DNA of 44,535 nt from Acidobacteriaceae bacterium (lineage in GTDB: Bacteria; Acidobacteriota; Terriglobia; Terriglobales; Acidobacteriaceae), in NCBI GenBank assembly GCA_003134815.1, contig PLCO01000008.1:1-44535 (forward strand), read 5' to 3'. Below are positions 34,885-43,044 of this stretch, piece by piece. Position 1 is the stretch's first letter; every line of letters starts with the position of its first letter. The notes under the pieces were generated by a model that did not search any database, was not told the origin of the DNA, and saw only the letters and a program-made list of their open reading frames with translations. The translations under genes were made by a program, and so were the position numbers.

Positions 34885-35308
34885 TTGGACCATCCCTTAA
34901 TTTTTCCCCCGGCAACCAGCATGAGCCGAGTCCTGGCGTACCTGTAGTCCACCGCCAAATTTTCGAATCGGCCACTTGCAAAATCAGCCAGGCTGAACCC
35001 TGCTCGCTCCCGCACGGCTGTTCGTGATCTCCAGCTGCGGAGTGCTCGTTATCTGATTTTTTTGAAGTTAACCAGCCCGCTTTGCGCGGACTGCCGTACA
35101 TTAGCGGGCCAGAAACCCCGGCTATCGATTGAATAAAGCGAATAAACCCAAGGAACAACCGACGCCATACGCGCCTTCTCGGTTGCTGCCGCTCTCTTCC
35201 GCGGGGCACTCAAATCTTAATGGGAGGATCACGCTCCGGCTGTGCGCCGGCCGCGTAGCCCTCCCACGAAGTGCTGAGGTCCTTGGGGGAATTCGACCCC
35301 CGGCGCGG
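34885..35308. other. Intergenic stretch between pilin copies 1 and 2
   Basis: There are 424 bp without a credible gene. Close to the 3' end of pilin 2 (minus strand) GGGGG, TCGAATT, CCCCC could form a small hairpin (about 35284-35301). The promoter of pilin 1 should lie here. Confidence 0.4.
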
Positions 35309-35494
35309 TTACGCCAGTGACGTGCTGATGTTGGTGAACACCGTGTTGACTGCAGTGGCCACATTGCCGACTCCCGTGATGCAAACGAGTGCAATCAGGG
35401 CAACCAGCAACGCGTACTCAACCAGATCCTGACCTTCTTCGCCGTTCTTCAGGCCCTGGAACTTCACGTACAAATTCAAAAGTGTGTCGCGCAT
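35309..35494 (-). CDS. flp: Flp/Fap family type IVb pilin (copy 2)
   Basis: The 61-residue prepilin has the leader MRDTLLNLYVKFQGLKNG, then EEG/QDLVEYALLVALIAL and the end NVATAVNTVFTNISTSLA, nearly the same end as copy 3. A perfect ribosome site, AGGAGAT, lies eight bases upstream. Each of the three pilin genes has its own intergenic region, so dosage or switching between copies is possible. Confidence 0.93.
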   Translation of the reverse strand: MRDTLLNLYVKFQGLKNGEEGQDLVEYALLVALIALVCITGVGNVATAVNTVFTNISTSLA

Positions 35495-35719
35495 TTTTTT
35501 ATCTCCTGTGTGATATTCCGGACCGTCCGGCGAAGTGAGCCGCAGCGTTCTTTTGCGGCGTTGCGGACAAGGCTGAACGTACAGGTGATTCGTCTTGTCC
35601 GTTTGCTTGCTGCTCTGTTACGAGCGGTCGTCCTTAACGGGGGAAGACGCGTTCGGCAATTTGGCCGTCGCCGCGCCTCCCCGCGAAAGGGGCTGAGGTT
35701 CAGGAAAAACCGTCTTCGA

Positions 35720-35905
35720 CTACGCCAGCGAGGTGCTGATGTTGGTGAACACAGTGTTCACGGCCGTTGCAACCTTGCTCACGCCAGTGATGGCCGCAAG
35801 AGCAATCAGGGCAACCAACAGTGCGTACTCGACCAGATCCTGACCTTCCTCACGGGCCATCAGGGTCTGAAGCTTCACATAGATCGTCAAAAATAGGTTA
35901 TTCAT
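35720..35905 (-). CDS. flp: Flp/Fap family type IVb pilin (copy 3)
   Basis: The 61-residue prepilin starts from the ATG at 35905, which has GGAGAG upstream; the longer frame to 36013 has no support. MNNLFLTIYVKLQTLMAR, then EEG/QDLVEYALLVALIAL, then GVSKVATAVNTVFTN and ISTSLA. It is the first of the tandem set in transcription order and closest to copy 2. Confidence 0.93.
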   Translation of the reverse strand: MNNLFLTIYVKLQTLMAREEGQDLVEYALLVALIALAAITGVSKVATAVNTVFTNISTSLA

Positions 35906-36311
35906 TTGTTCTTCTCTCCAAGGATTCAGATTCCCGACCTCAGCCGGGCACCCTCTCCCTTGCACCTGGCGTGCCAATCTCAATTCGAGTGCCCACATCT
36001 TTATAATCAACACTTTGCGAGAAATCCCTTCCGCAAAAATTACCGGGACTGTCTACCTCCGTTTACAACCATTCGCGCGCCGATCTGCCCTGTATACATC
36101 TCGCGCTCCCCTCGCCACAGAAAACTCCAGTGCCTTACCTCCGTCTTAAATCCAGATGCGCCTTCCATTCGCCGCGTCTGCGGCTTGCAATTACATCCTC
36201 CCGTGCAGGAGCCCCGTATAGGAGACGGAAACCCGAATGGCACCCGGCCAATCGGTTCTTATCGCCAACCCCAGTCGCGTCCCCTAAAGTCGTTACCGTA
36301 GAATTGCCCCC
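35906..36311. other. Divergent intergenic region, pilin 3 and GT87
   Basis: There are 406 bp between a minus-strand pilin and a plus-strand GT87 gene. No gene, RNA or strong repeat was recognised. Both promoters must lie here. Confidence 0.4.
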
Positions 36312-37598
36312 ATGTTCCGCAACATGTTCAGCAACATGATCAGCAAGCCAGATCCTCCTCCAGCACCAGATCGCCCAGGCTTCGCCCACTCCGGCATCGC
36401 CAGCTCCGGCGTCGCCCCGCCCGACTTCGCTGAAGTTGCCATTGCCGCCGCTGCCGGCCTCGCGCTCGCCTTCACCATCCTCTTCATCTTTGTCACACCC
36501 TTCGCAGGCAAACAAGCTGCCGCTCGCGACTTCGTCTCCTACTGGGCCACCGGCCGCCAGCTCGTCCATCACGCCAACCCCTATGACCGCGACGCCATTT
36601 GGGCCATCGAGCATTCTGCCGGCCTTGGCGCCGGTCTTGACCCCCGCACCGTCCTCATCATGCGCAACCCGCCCTGGGCGCTGCCCATCGCCTACCCCCT
36701 CGGTTTTCTTCCCCTGCGCTTTGCCGGCATCCTCTGGACACTGCTGCTTCTCGCCTGCCTCCTCATCTCCGTCCGCATGATCCACCAACTCCACGGCTCC
36801 CCCGCCAATCGCATTCACTGGCTCGGCGTAGCCTTCACTCCCGCCATCATCTGCATCACCATGGGCCAGACCTCCCTCTTTGCCCTTGTTGGCCTCGTCC
36901 TGTTTCTCCGCTTCCATCGCTGCCACCCCTTCAGCGCCGGTGCGGCACTCTGGCTCTGTGCCCTCAAGCCGCATCTATTCCTTCCCTTCGCCGCCGTTCT
37001 CGCCCTTTGGATCGTCGTCTCGCGCAGCTACAAGCTCCTTGCCGGATTTCTCTTCGCCCTCGCCCTCACCACCGCCGCTGCCTTCCTCATCGATCCCACG
37101 GCCTGGCCCGCCTACGCGCATCTCATGCGCTCGCCCTCTGTCGAAAACCAGTTCATTCCCTGCCTCGCCGGATCATTGCGCCACTGGCTCATGCCTCACG
37201 CCGTTTGGCTGCAATATCTTCCCGCCGCCCTCGCCTGCCTCTGGGCTCTCGTCCACTTCTGGCGTCGCCGCGCCCATTGGGACTGGCTCACCGGCTCCAG
37301 CTCGCTCATCCTCGTCTCGCTTCTCGCCGCTCCATATTCTTGGCTCTACGACCAATGCCTTGCCATACCTGCGCTCCTCGATGGCGCCTACGCCACCCGC
37401 TCCCGTAAGCTGCTCGCCGTTCTTGCTTTCCTCATCCTTGCCGCCGACCTCGAACTCTGCTTCGTCAAGGTCACCTCGACCCTCTTTCTCTGGACAATCC
37501 CTGCCTGGTTCGCCTGGTATCTCTTGGCCCGCGCCACCGCCGCCGCGAAGCAGCCCGCACCCGCGCCTACAGCGTCTGCACCCATCGCATCCACCTAA
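36312..37598 (+). CDS. GT87-family membrane glycosyltransferase (paralogue 1)
   Basis: The 428-residue protein has about ten membrane helices. After the first helix comes the family motif RDFVSYWATGRQLVHHANPYD, then MRNPPWALPIAYPLGFLPL, FTPAIICITMGQTSLFALVG, and LWLCALKPHLFLPFA with KPH. The N-terminal 35 residues are polar and Pro-rich and coded by a repeat-like AACATG series. It is followed by a clear paralogue at 37913, in the same order of motifs, so the pair arose by tandem duplication. It is likely to add sugars from a polyprenyl-phosphate donor outside the membrane. Confidence 0.85.
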   Translation: MFRNMFSNMISKPDPPPAPDRPGFAHSGIASSGVAPPDFAEVAIAAAAGLALAFTILFIFVTPFAGKQAAARDFVSYWATGRQLVHHANPYDRDAIWAIEHSAGLGAGLDPRTVLIMRNPPWALPIAYPLGFLPLRFAGILWTLLLLACLLISVRMIHQLHGSPANRIHWLGVAFTPAIICITMGQTSLFALVGLVLFLRFHRCHPFSAGAALWLCALKPHLFLPFAAVLALWIVVSRSYKLLAGFLFALALTTAAAFLIDPTAWPAYAHLMRSPSVENQFIPCLAGSLRHWLMPHAVWLQYLPAALACLWALVHFWRRRAHWDWLTGSSSLILVSLLAAPYSWLYDQCLAIPALLDGAYATRSRKLLAVLAFLILAADLELCFVKVTSTLFLWTIPAWFAWYLLARATAAAKQPAPAPTASAPIAST

Positions 37599-37912
37599 AT
37601 GGACGCGGGTGCCCCCTCCTGAGCGACCGGAGCGAAGCAACGGGAGTCGAAGGACCTGCATTTTGGAATTCCGGCAAAGACCGGGGAAACCACTTCCACT
37701 GTCCACCCTCTGGCGTTTGCTGTCCGCTGACCGCTATCCGCTGTCCTCTATTGAACGCCTTGGTTCGCGCTCCTTCGCCTTGATACCGCTTCCCTCGCTA
37801 GCGCCACCCGCACCGCCCCTATAATTGCCCTGAGCCAGACCAGAGTCAGACCAGATCCAGGCCAGTTCCAAACCAGTTCCAGACCAGCCCAATACAAGAA
37901 AGGCGCGTCCCG
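37599..37912. promoter_or_regulatory. Leader with CCAG tandem repeats and TATAAT
   Basis: TATAAT at 37820-37825 is a perfect -10 hexamer without a clear -35. Just downstream, 37834-37889, is a degenerate tandem array of CCAGACCAGAG, CCAGATCCAGG, CCAGTTCCAAA and CCAGTTCCAGA units, all within the presumed leader of the second GT87 gene. Near 37600 is GGGTGCCCCCTCC, a partial end of the dispersed hairpin family, and GAGCGACCGGAGCGAAGCAA, a motif also seen near 39219. Confidence 0.45.
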
Positions 37913-39073
37913 GTGGCCAGCAAGCGCGAATTCACCGCACTCTTCATTGCCATCGCCTGCGTCCTCTCCGCACTCTACACAACTCTTTTTCTATGCACCC
38001 TTCCCGCAAGTCCTGCCACCGTTGCCCGGCGCGACTTCATCGTCTACTGGGCCACCGGCCATCAACTCGTCCAGCACGGCAATCCCTACGATCCCGCCGC
38101 CATCAGCCGCATCGAGCGCGACGCCGGTTTCCGCGGCCCCGGCTCCTACTACATGCGCAACACTCCCTGGGCCTTGCCCCTGGCCTACCCTCTTGGCTAC
38201 TTTTCGCCCACCGCCTCAGCGCTCCCCTGGTCGCTTGCCATGCTCGGCCTCCTCATCGCCTCCGTCCGCATCCTGTGGACCCTCTTTGGTCCAGCGTCTA
38301 GTCATCTCGCCTGGCTCGGCTACTGCTTTCCCCCAGCGCTCTTCTGCGTCGACCTCGGCCAGACATCCATCCTTCTTCTATTCGGGCTATCCGTCTTTCT
38401 CCGCCTGCACAAATCGCGCCCCTTCATCGCTGGCGCCGCCCTCTGGCTGTGTACCCTTAAGCCGCACCTCTTGCTTCCCTTCGCGCTGGTTCTCCTCATC
38501 TGGATCGTCGTCACCCGCAGCTATCGCATCCTCGCCGGAGGAGCCGTCGCCTTCGCCCTGGGCGCGCTCATCACTTCCCTCATCGATCCCGCGGCATGGA
38601 GCCAGTACGCCTTCTACATGCGCACTTCCGTCATCACCCGAGAGTTCACGCCGTGCCTCGGCGATCTCCTCCGCGATCGAATCAACCCCTCGGCAGAATG
38701 GATCGCCTTCATCCCCGCCGTTCTCGGCTGCATCTGGGCTTTGATTTATTTCTGGCCGCGCCGCCACGCCTGGGACTGGCTCGAGCACGGCAGCCCGCTC
38801 CTGCTCGTCTCGCTGGTCGTCGCACCCTTCGGCTGGATCTTCGATCAATCCCTCGCCCTGCCTGCCATCCTCTTCGCGGTCTCGCGCAACGCGTCGCAAA
38901 CCGCGCTCTCTCTTCTCGCGCTCATCTATGTCGCCATTGAAGTCCAGATCGTCTCGCCCGCCGGCTTGCACTCCGCTCTCTATATCTGGATCGCGCCCGC
39001 CCTGCTCCTCTGGTATCTCTTCGCTCGCGCCTCTGCCCGCAGCGTCGAACTCCCGGCACTTGCTGCATCCTGA
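37913..39073 (+). CDS. GT87-family membrane glycosyltransferase (paralogue 2)
   Basis: The 386-residue paralogue of the preceding gene has the same series of motifs (RRDFIVYWATGHQLVQHG then NPYD, MRNTPWALPLAYPLGYF, LFCVDLGQTSILLLFG, LWLCTLKPHLLLPFA). The start is GTG and the N-terminal Pro-rich extension is missing. The close, ordered similarity shows tandem duplication. A terminator was not recognised; the following 480 bp hold dispersed repeats and the leader of the reverse transcriptase operon. Confidence 0.85.
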   Translation: MASKREFTALFIAIACVLSALYTTLFLCTLPASPATVARRDFIVYWATGHQLVQHGNPYDPAAISRIERDAGFRGPGSYYMRNTPWALPLAYPLGYFSPTASALPWSLAMLGLLIASVRILWTLFGPASSHLAWLGYCFPPALFCVDLGQTSILLLFGLSVFLRLHKSRPFIAGAALWLCTLKPHLLLPFALVLLIWIVVTRSYRILAGGAVAFALGALITSLIDPAAWSQYAFYMRTSVITREFTPCLGDLLRDRINPSAEWIAFIPAVLGCIWALIYFWPRRHAWDWLEHGSPLLLVSLVVAPFGWIFDQSLALPAILFAVSRNASQTALSLLALIYVAIEVQIVSPAGLHSALYIWIAPALLLWYLFARASARSVELPALAAS

Positions 39074-39140
39074 CCCGCTACTCCGCCCTCATCCTCGAAC
39101 ACAGGAACCAAATGGGCTGGCAATTGCGGGCTGTTTTCTT

Positions 39141-39172
39141 GTTCCCTAGTCGCTATTCCCTATTCCCTGATC
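39141..39172. repeat. Dispersed TCCCTA/TCCCTG heptad repeat, copy 5
   Basis: TTCCCTAG, TCGCTAT, TCCCTAT, TCCCTGA in 7-bp phase, after the second GT87 gene and before the reverse transcriptase operon. GGGCTTCAGCCCC-type dispersed sequences follow near 39295-39350. Confidence 0.65.
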
Positions 39173-39361
39173 TATGTCATCCCTAGCGAAGCGTTCTTCA
39201 GCGGAGCCGAGAGCCTGCCCTGAGCGAAGGTTGCGAAGCAATCGGAGTCGAATGGGGACCTGCTTCTGCTCCTTTTTGCAAGTCGGAGGGAGAAGGGGCT
39301 TCAGGCCCCTGAAAATCGACCTCAAATCAATCCGGGCTTCAGCCCCGGAGCTTTGTACTAG

Positions 39362-39498
39362 GGCATGAGTTTATTCATGCCGCAAACCGCCCCATTGAGC
39401 AGCCCCTTCAACCGGACTAATACCTTGAAAGAAGAGGATCATTAATCTATCCTCATCCTGAATTAGAAGATTTTGTCTGAGGGCTTCACGGGGGCGGT
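39362..39498 (+). promoter_or_regulatory. Structured leader upstream of the reverse transcriptase operon
   Basis: The 200 bp before the first reverse transcriptase gene can fold. GGCATGA/TCATGCC (39362-39368 and 39375-39381) makes a 7-bp hairpin. ACCGCCCC (39386-39393) pairs with GGGGCGGT (39491-39498). Inside it GAGGAT/ATCCTC (39434-39439 and 39449-39454) is a further hairpin. It could be the 5' untranslated region or a second RNA candidate. It lacks an ACACAC motif, so the downstream stretch is preferred as the DRT RNA. The first hairpin may belong to a dispersed repeat. Confidence 0.4.
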
Positions 39499-39560
39499 CG
39501 CTAAAGACGAACGGAGCAAAAGAACATCTCTGCCCGCTCAATAGGTGAAAAGAGGCAGAA

Positions 39561-40856
39561 ATGCTCGACCAAGCCTTCTCACATAGGAACCTGATCCGAC
39601 TTTGCAGGAAAGCCGACATCCCAACCTTCCGTAAGAAATTCAGGCGGTTGGAGGTGATCGCCAAATCTCTTTCAACCGCCGTCGAATCGGGCGGGTTCGT
39701 ACCAACACCCTTCTCAGCTAGGCGCAAGAAAGGCTTCACGATCTACTCGACCGAAGACTACGCAAACGTGCTTGCACTTCGGAAGATAAACGACACAGTC
39801 CGCAGACTATACAGGATTCGACCCTCCAACAGGGCGGCAATAGTCCGTCAGGTGCTCGCTCTACTCGCCGAATCAACACCAAAAACAGTTCTTAAGCTGG
39901 ATATCAAATCCTTTTACGACAACGTCGATAGGGACTATCTCCTTCGGACCCTCGAACAGAATCACCTCCTTTCCGGCACGACCAAAAAACTCCTTAAACA
40001 ATTCTTCTCGACCTCATTCCCTGGCCTCGGGAAGGGACTCCCTCGCGGCGCGTGCATTAGCGCAACGCTCGCCGAATTCGCGATGCGCGAATTTGACGCG
40101 ACCGTCAGAGCCCTCGACGGAGTCTACTTTTACGCGAGGTACGTAGACGACATCGTGATCTTCACAGTCAAGGATCCGCACCCACTTTGTGATGCCGTAG
40201 AAAAAGCACTGCCAGCCGGGATGCGGCTCAACAGGGCCAAGTCGACGGCAGCGTTTAAGGTCCAGGATTGCAGGTGCTCAATCCGCTGTAGGTGCGCCGG
40301 CCCCTGTGACTGCCGAAACAAATGCGTCTGTAGCTCCAGGAAAGCGCCCCTAAACCGGATGGATTTTTTAGGTTATCAATTCGCCTTCCCAACGATTACG
40401 GCAAGGCCGTATGACAAGAGACAACCAATTGTCATTTCATTGGCGAAGTCGAAGCTCCGACGGATTAAGACCCGGATCGTAAAAGCATTCCGAGATTTTG
40501 CAAAAACCCCCGACTTCGGGTTACTACGCGACCGCATCCGATTTCTTACCGAAAATCACTTCGTTAAGACGAAAAGCTCGAGTCAGCGCATCAAATCCGG
40601 AATCTACTATAACTACAGGCTGATCGAGCAAAACAAAGGGAAACCTGAGGTCATGGCAGAACTTAATGGCTTCCTCAGAAGGGCCATATTCTCAAGAAAA
40701 GGCCCCTTTAGCCTCGCGCTCCGAACATACTTGAGCAATGGCCAGCGGAACGACTTGGCACTTCTATCATTTTCTTCCGGTTTCCAAAACAGGCGACTCG
40801 CAAAGCTGACCTCAACTCGAATGCATAGAGCGAAGGAGTGCTGGAGAGATGAGTAA
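39561..40856 (+). CDS. drt3a: DRT type 3 reverse transcriptase Drt3a (UG3-like)
   Basis: The 431-residue protein starts MLDQAFSHRNLIRL. Reverse transcriptase motifs are complete: LKLDIKSFYDNVD (catalytic D114), LPRGACISATLAEFAM (160-175), YARYVDDIVIF (Y194-V195-D196-D197) and MDFLGYQF. Between the last two sits a Cys-rich insert at 237-257 with eight cysteines as four CxC pairs, able to bind zinc. There is no maturase, HNH or retron-type neighbour. Two adjacent unlike reverse transcriptases are the mark of DRT type 3 antiphage systems, where Drt3a is reported to copy an ACACAC in a partner RNA into poly(GT). AGAGG five bases upstream supports the start. Codon and base use differ from the GC-rich neighbours, suggesting transfer. 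Confidence 0.88.
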   Translation: MLDQAFSHRNLIRLCRKADIPTFRKKFRRLEVIAKSLSTAVESGGFVPTPFSARRKKGFTIYSTEDYANVLALRKINDTVRRLYRIRPSNRAAIVRQVLALLAESTPKTVLKLDIKSFYDNVDRDYLLRTLEQNHLLSGTTKKLLKQFFSTSFPGLGKGLPRGACISATLAEFAMREFDATVRALDGVYFYARYVDDIVIFTVKDPHPLCDAVEKALPAGMRLNRAKSTAAFKVQDCRCSIRCRCAGPCDCRNKCVCSSRKAPLNRMDFLGYQFAFPTITARPYDKRQPIVISLAKSKLRRIKTRIVKAFRDFAKTPDFGLLRDRIRFLTENHFVKTKSSSQRIKSGIYYNYRLIEQNKGKPEVMAELNGFLRRAIFSRKGPFSLALRTYLSNGQRNDLALLSFSSGFQNRRLAKLTSTRMHRAKECWRDE

Positions 40857-42864
40857 GATCCAAGTTGACAGGCTCGACAGCTTCCGCATTCTGCTCACAG
40901 AGACCCTCCCGTATGAGACTCCACTCTTTTTCTCAAACATTCCGCTATACAAGTATGCCCGTAGCTCCGCGTCGACAAAAAACACTTCAATCCCGCCACT
41001 GGTCAAGCTGCTGCTTGACGCTGGCAAATTCGAGCCAACGATTCCCTACGAGTACAAAATCCTCAAAAGCGCGAACAAACCAAGAACATTGAGCATAGTT
41101 CACCCTTCAAACCAAATTAGATTCGTTCAGTTCTACGACGAGAACAGCGGATACATCCCCTACTTATGCTCGAGAAGTGAGTTTAGTCTCCGAACGCCCG
41201 CTGCCGTCGCTGCGCATTACTTCGAGAAAGCTCTCAAGCCCGAGGAGAAGGATTCGTCAAAAGACTTGGGCCCCGAGGAAGAACGCGAGGCGTTCGAAGA
41301 ACAAGCCCGATATGCCAGCTCTTACTTCGTCTACAAGAGGTACGCATTCCTATACAAATTCTATGAATCGCAAGACTACAAGAAACTGGAAAAGCGATTT
41401 CACATCCTCAAGTCGTTCGACATTTCCAGGTGCTTCGAGAGCATTTACACCCACTCGATTGGGTGGGCAATCAAGGGGAAGGAATTCGCCAAACAGGCAA
41501 TCGAGCGCAAGTCACTTGAGGACAATTTTGACGAGCTGATTCGATCATGCAATTACAACGAAACGCACGGCATTGTGATCGGCCCGGAATTCTCTCGGAT
41601 ATTTGCAGAGATCATTTTGCAGCGCGTCGATATCGAATCAAAGCGCCAACTGGATCGACAAGGCCTCCGGTTCAAAGTCGACTACCAAGTGAGGCGGTAC
41701 ATCGACGACTACTTTGTATTCTCAAACTCAACCGATACCGTCGAGAAGGTCTTCTCGATCTTCGAGGCCGAACTCCACAAATACAAGCTTCACCTGAACG
41801 AATCGAAGACAAACACTGCGACAGTGCCCTTCGCAACGCCTTTGACCATCGCGAAACAAGGCTGCAGAGAGACCCTTGAGCAAAGCCTCTTACAGATGGT
41901 GGATCAAACGGCCCTGAAATCGAAAGCTGGATCCTCCAGCAAGCTTTTCATCGTCAAATCCCCATTCAGAGTGTCGAACCGCATCGTCGATAAGCTAAAA
42001 GTAAATGTGAAGAGCAGCGGGGGAGGATACGAAGGGGTCACAGGTTATTGCCTCTCGATAGTAAGAAGGCAGCTGGCAGAGATCTTCTCGAGCCGACTGA
42101 AGAAGAGGTACCTGCAGGAGCCGAAAGGCGCACAAGATTGTCTATTAGCAACTCTCGAAGTCGCATTCTTCTTGTACGCGATGGACATGCGAGTAAGACC
42201 GACGTACTTAATTTGCCAGATCATCTGGTTCGCAGATCGAACGGCAAGAAAACTTGGAGATGAAGCACACGACGCGATTCACAAGAAGATTATTGACGAG
42301 TTAATAGACGCGCTGGAGAGGACGAAAGCATCGGGCGGCCTGAGAACTATTGAAGCCGCGAACCTACTTACCGTGCTTCGGTCGTTGGAGAGGACCTTCG
42401 ACCTACCCGAACAGCACCTAAGGAGCTACTTCGGCCTCGCCAGGGGGTCGCACCACGAGCAGAAGGGAAACCAACACAGAGGGTTTTCCGATCTCGACTA
42501 TTTCGAAATTGTGTCAATCCTTTACTACGTCCGCGACCATCCTGAGTACAACTCCACACGTACTGAGCTATTTAAGGAGGTCGAACGCCGATTCGCCGAA
42601 TCGAGCAAGCCGCAGAAGAAGACAGAACTTACATTGATGTTTCTTGACCTAGTGTCGTGCCCATATGTCCCGACGCAAACGAAGCACAAGATCATTACTA
42701 ATATGAGTTCCCGTGTCCTCAAGACAAACGCACCCAGCACAACTGATCTAAACCGAGTAATAAACTTTTGCACAAAGTCACTGCATTTCGTGAATTGGTC
42801 TGGGGGGTTGGACATTTCATACGCCCTCAGAAAGAAGGAGTTGCGAACTCCGTACGGTGAATGA
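40849..42864 (+). CDS. drt3b: DRT type 3 reverse transcriptase Drt3b (UG8-like)
   Basis: The 671-residue protein begins with a UG8-like N-terminus (FRILLTETLPYETPLFFSN). Reverse transcriptase motifs are LKSFDISRCFESIY (D191), HGIVIGPEFSRIFAEIIL (near 240-257) and RRYIDDYFVFS (Y284-I285-D286-D287). A charged insert rich in Glu lies near 125-165. The C-terminal half (from about 330) is helical with no known catalytic motif. It overlaps drt3a by 8 bp, with AAGGAG ten bases before the ATG, so the two are made together. In published DRT3 work the second enzyme makes the poly(AC) partner strand without a nucleic acid template; whether this copy does so is inference. Confidence 0.87.
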   Translation: MSKIQVDRLDSFRILLTETLPYETPLFFSNIPLYKYARSSASTKNTSIPPLVKLLLDAGKFEPTIPYEYKILKSANKPRTLSIVHPSNQIRFVQFYDENSGYIPYLCSRSEFSLRTPAAVAAHYFEKALKPEEKDSSKDLGPEEEREAFEEQARYASSYFVYKRYAFLYKFYESQDYKKLEKRFHILKSFDISRCFESIYTHSIGWAIKGKEFAKQAIERKSLEDNFDELIRSCNYNETHGIVIGPEFSRIFAEIILQRVDIESKRQLDRQGLRFKVDYQVRRYIDDYFVFSNSTDTVEKVFSIFEAELHKYKLHLNESKTNTATVPFATPLTIAKQGCRETLEQSLLQMVDQTALKSKAGSSSKLFIVKSPFRVSNRIVDKLKVNVKSSGGGYEGVTGYCLSIVRRQLAEIFSSRLKKRYLQEPKGAQDCLLATLEVAFFLYAMDMRVRPTYLICQIIWFADRTARKLGDEAHDAIHKKIIDELIDALERTKASGGLRTIEAANLLTVLRSLERTFDLPEQHLRSYFGLARGSHHEQKGNQHRGFSDLDYFEIVSILYYVRDHPEYNSTRTELFKEVERRFAESSKPQKKTELTLMFLDLVSCPYVPTQTKHKIITNMSSRVLKTNAPSTTDLNRVINFCTKSLHFVNWSGGLDISYALRKKELRTPYGE

Positions 42865-42878
42865 TAAGGTCAGGCCGA

Positions 42879-43012
42879 GTAGGTCGGGCTCAGCGGATGT
42901 CCACACTGTAATCGGGGATTGTCTCCCAATTGGGATGCCGATTTCAGAGTCCTAACCGACGCAAGGCGGACCCCTCCGGGGTCTCCGCCACACACTGGCT
43001 GGGCAGGCCTAC
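42879..43012 (+). ncRNA. Candidate DRT3 non-coding RNA with ACACAC template
   Basis: Immediately after drt3b, GTAGGTC (42879-42885) pairs with GGCCTAC (43006-43012), and GCTCAGC (42888-42894) with GCTGGGC (42998-43004). This gives a 14-bp closing helix broken only by a GG/A internal loop. Inside are hairpin AATCGG/CCGATT (42910-42943) and hairpin GGCGGACCCC/GGGG-TC-TCCGCC (42965-42989). Directly 3' of the second hairpin, unpaired, is ACACAC (42990-42995), two bases before the closing helix. A further small hairpin, GACGTC/GATGTC, follows at 43027-43044 and may belong to it. There is no coding frame with support. The true ends are not known. Confidence 0.7.
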
Positions 43013-43044
43013 TCATCCTTGCCGCTGACGTCGATAAAGATGTC

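Noticed and set aside
36135..36974. 279-residue minus-strand frame opposite the first GT87 gene
   Set aside because: A charged, Gly/Glu-rich shadow of the GT87 coding strand, which has full family motifs.
39362..39381. Hairpin GGCATGA/TCATGCC as an operator of the DRT operon
   Set aside because: It lies at the end of GGGCTTCAGCCCC-type dispersed sequence and probably belongs to that repeat, so it is only kept as part of the leader structure.
39561..42864. Group II intron, retron or diversity-generating retroelement
   Set aside because: No maturase or HNH domain, no intron domain V-like end, no msr/msd inverted arms before the gene and no template/variable repeat pair. Two adjacent reverse transcriptases fit DRT type 3 better.
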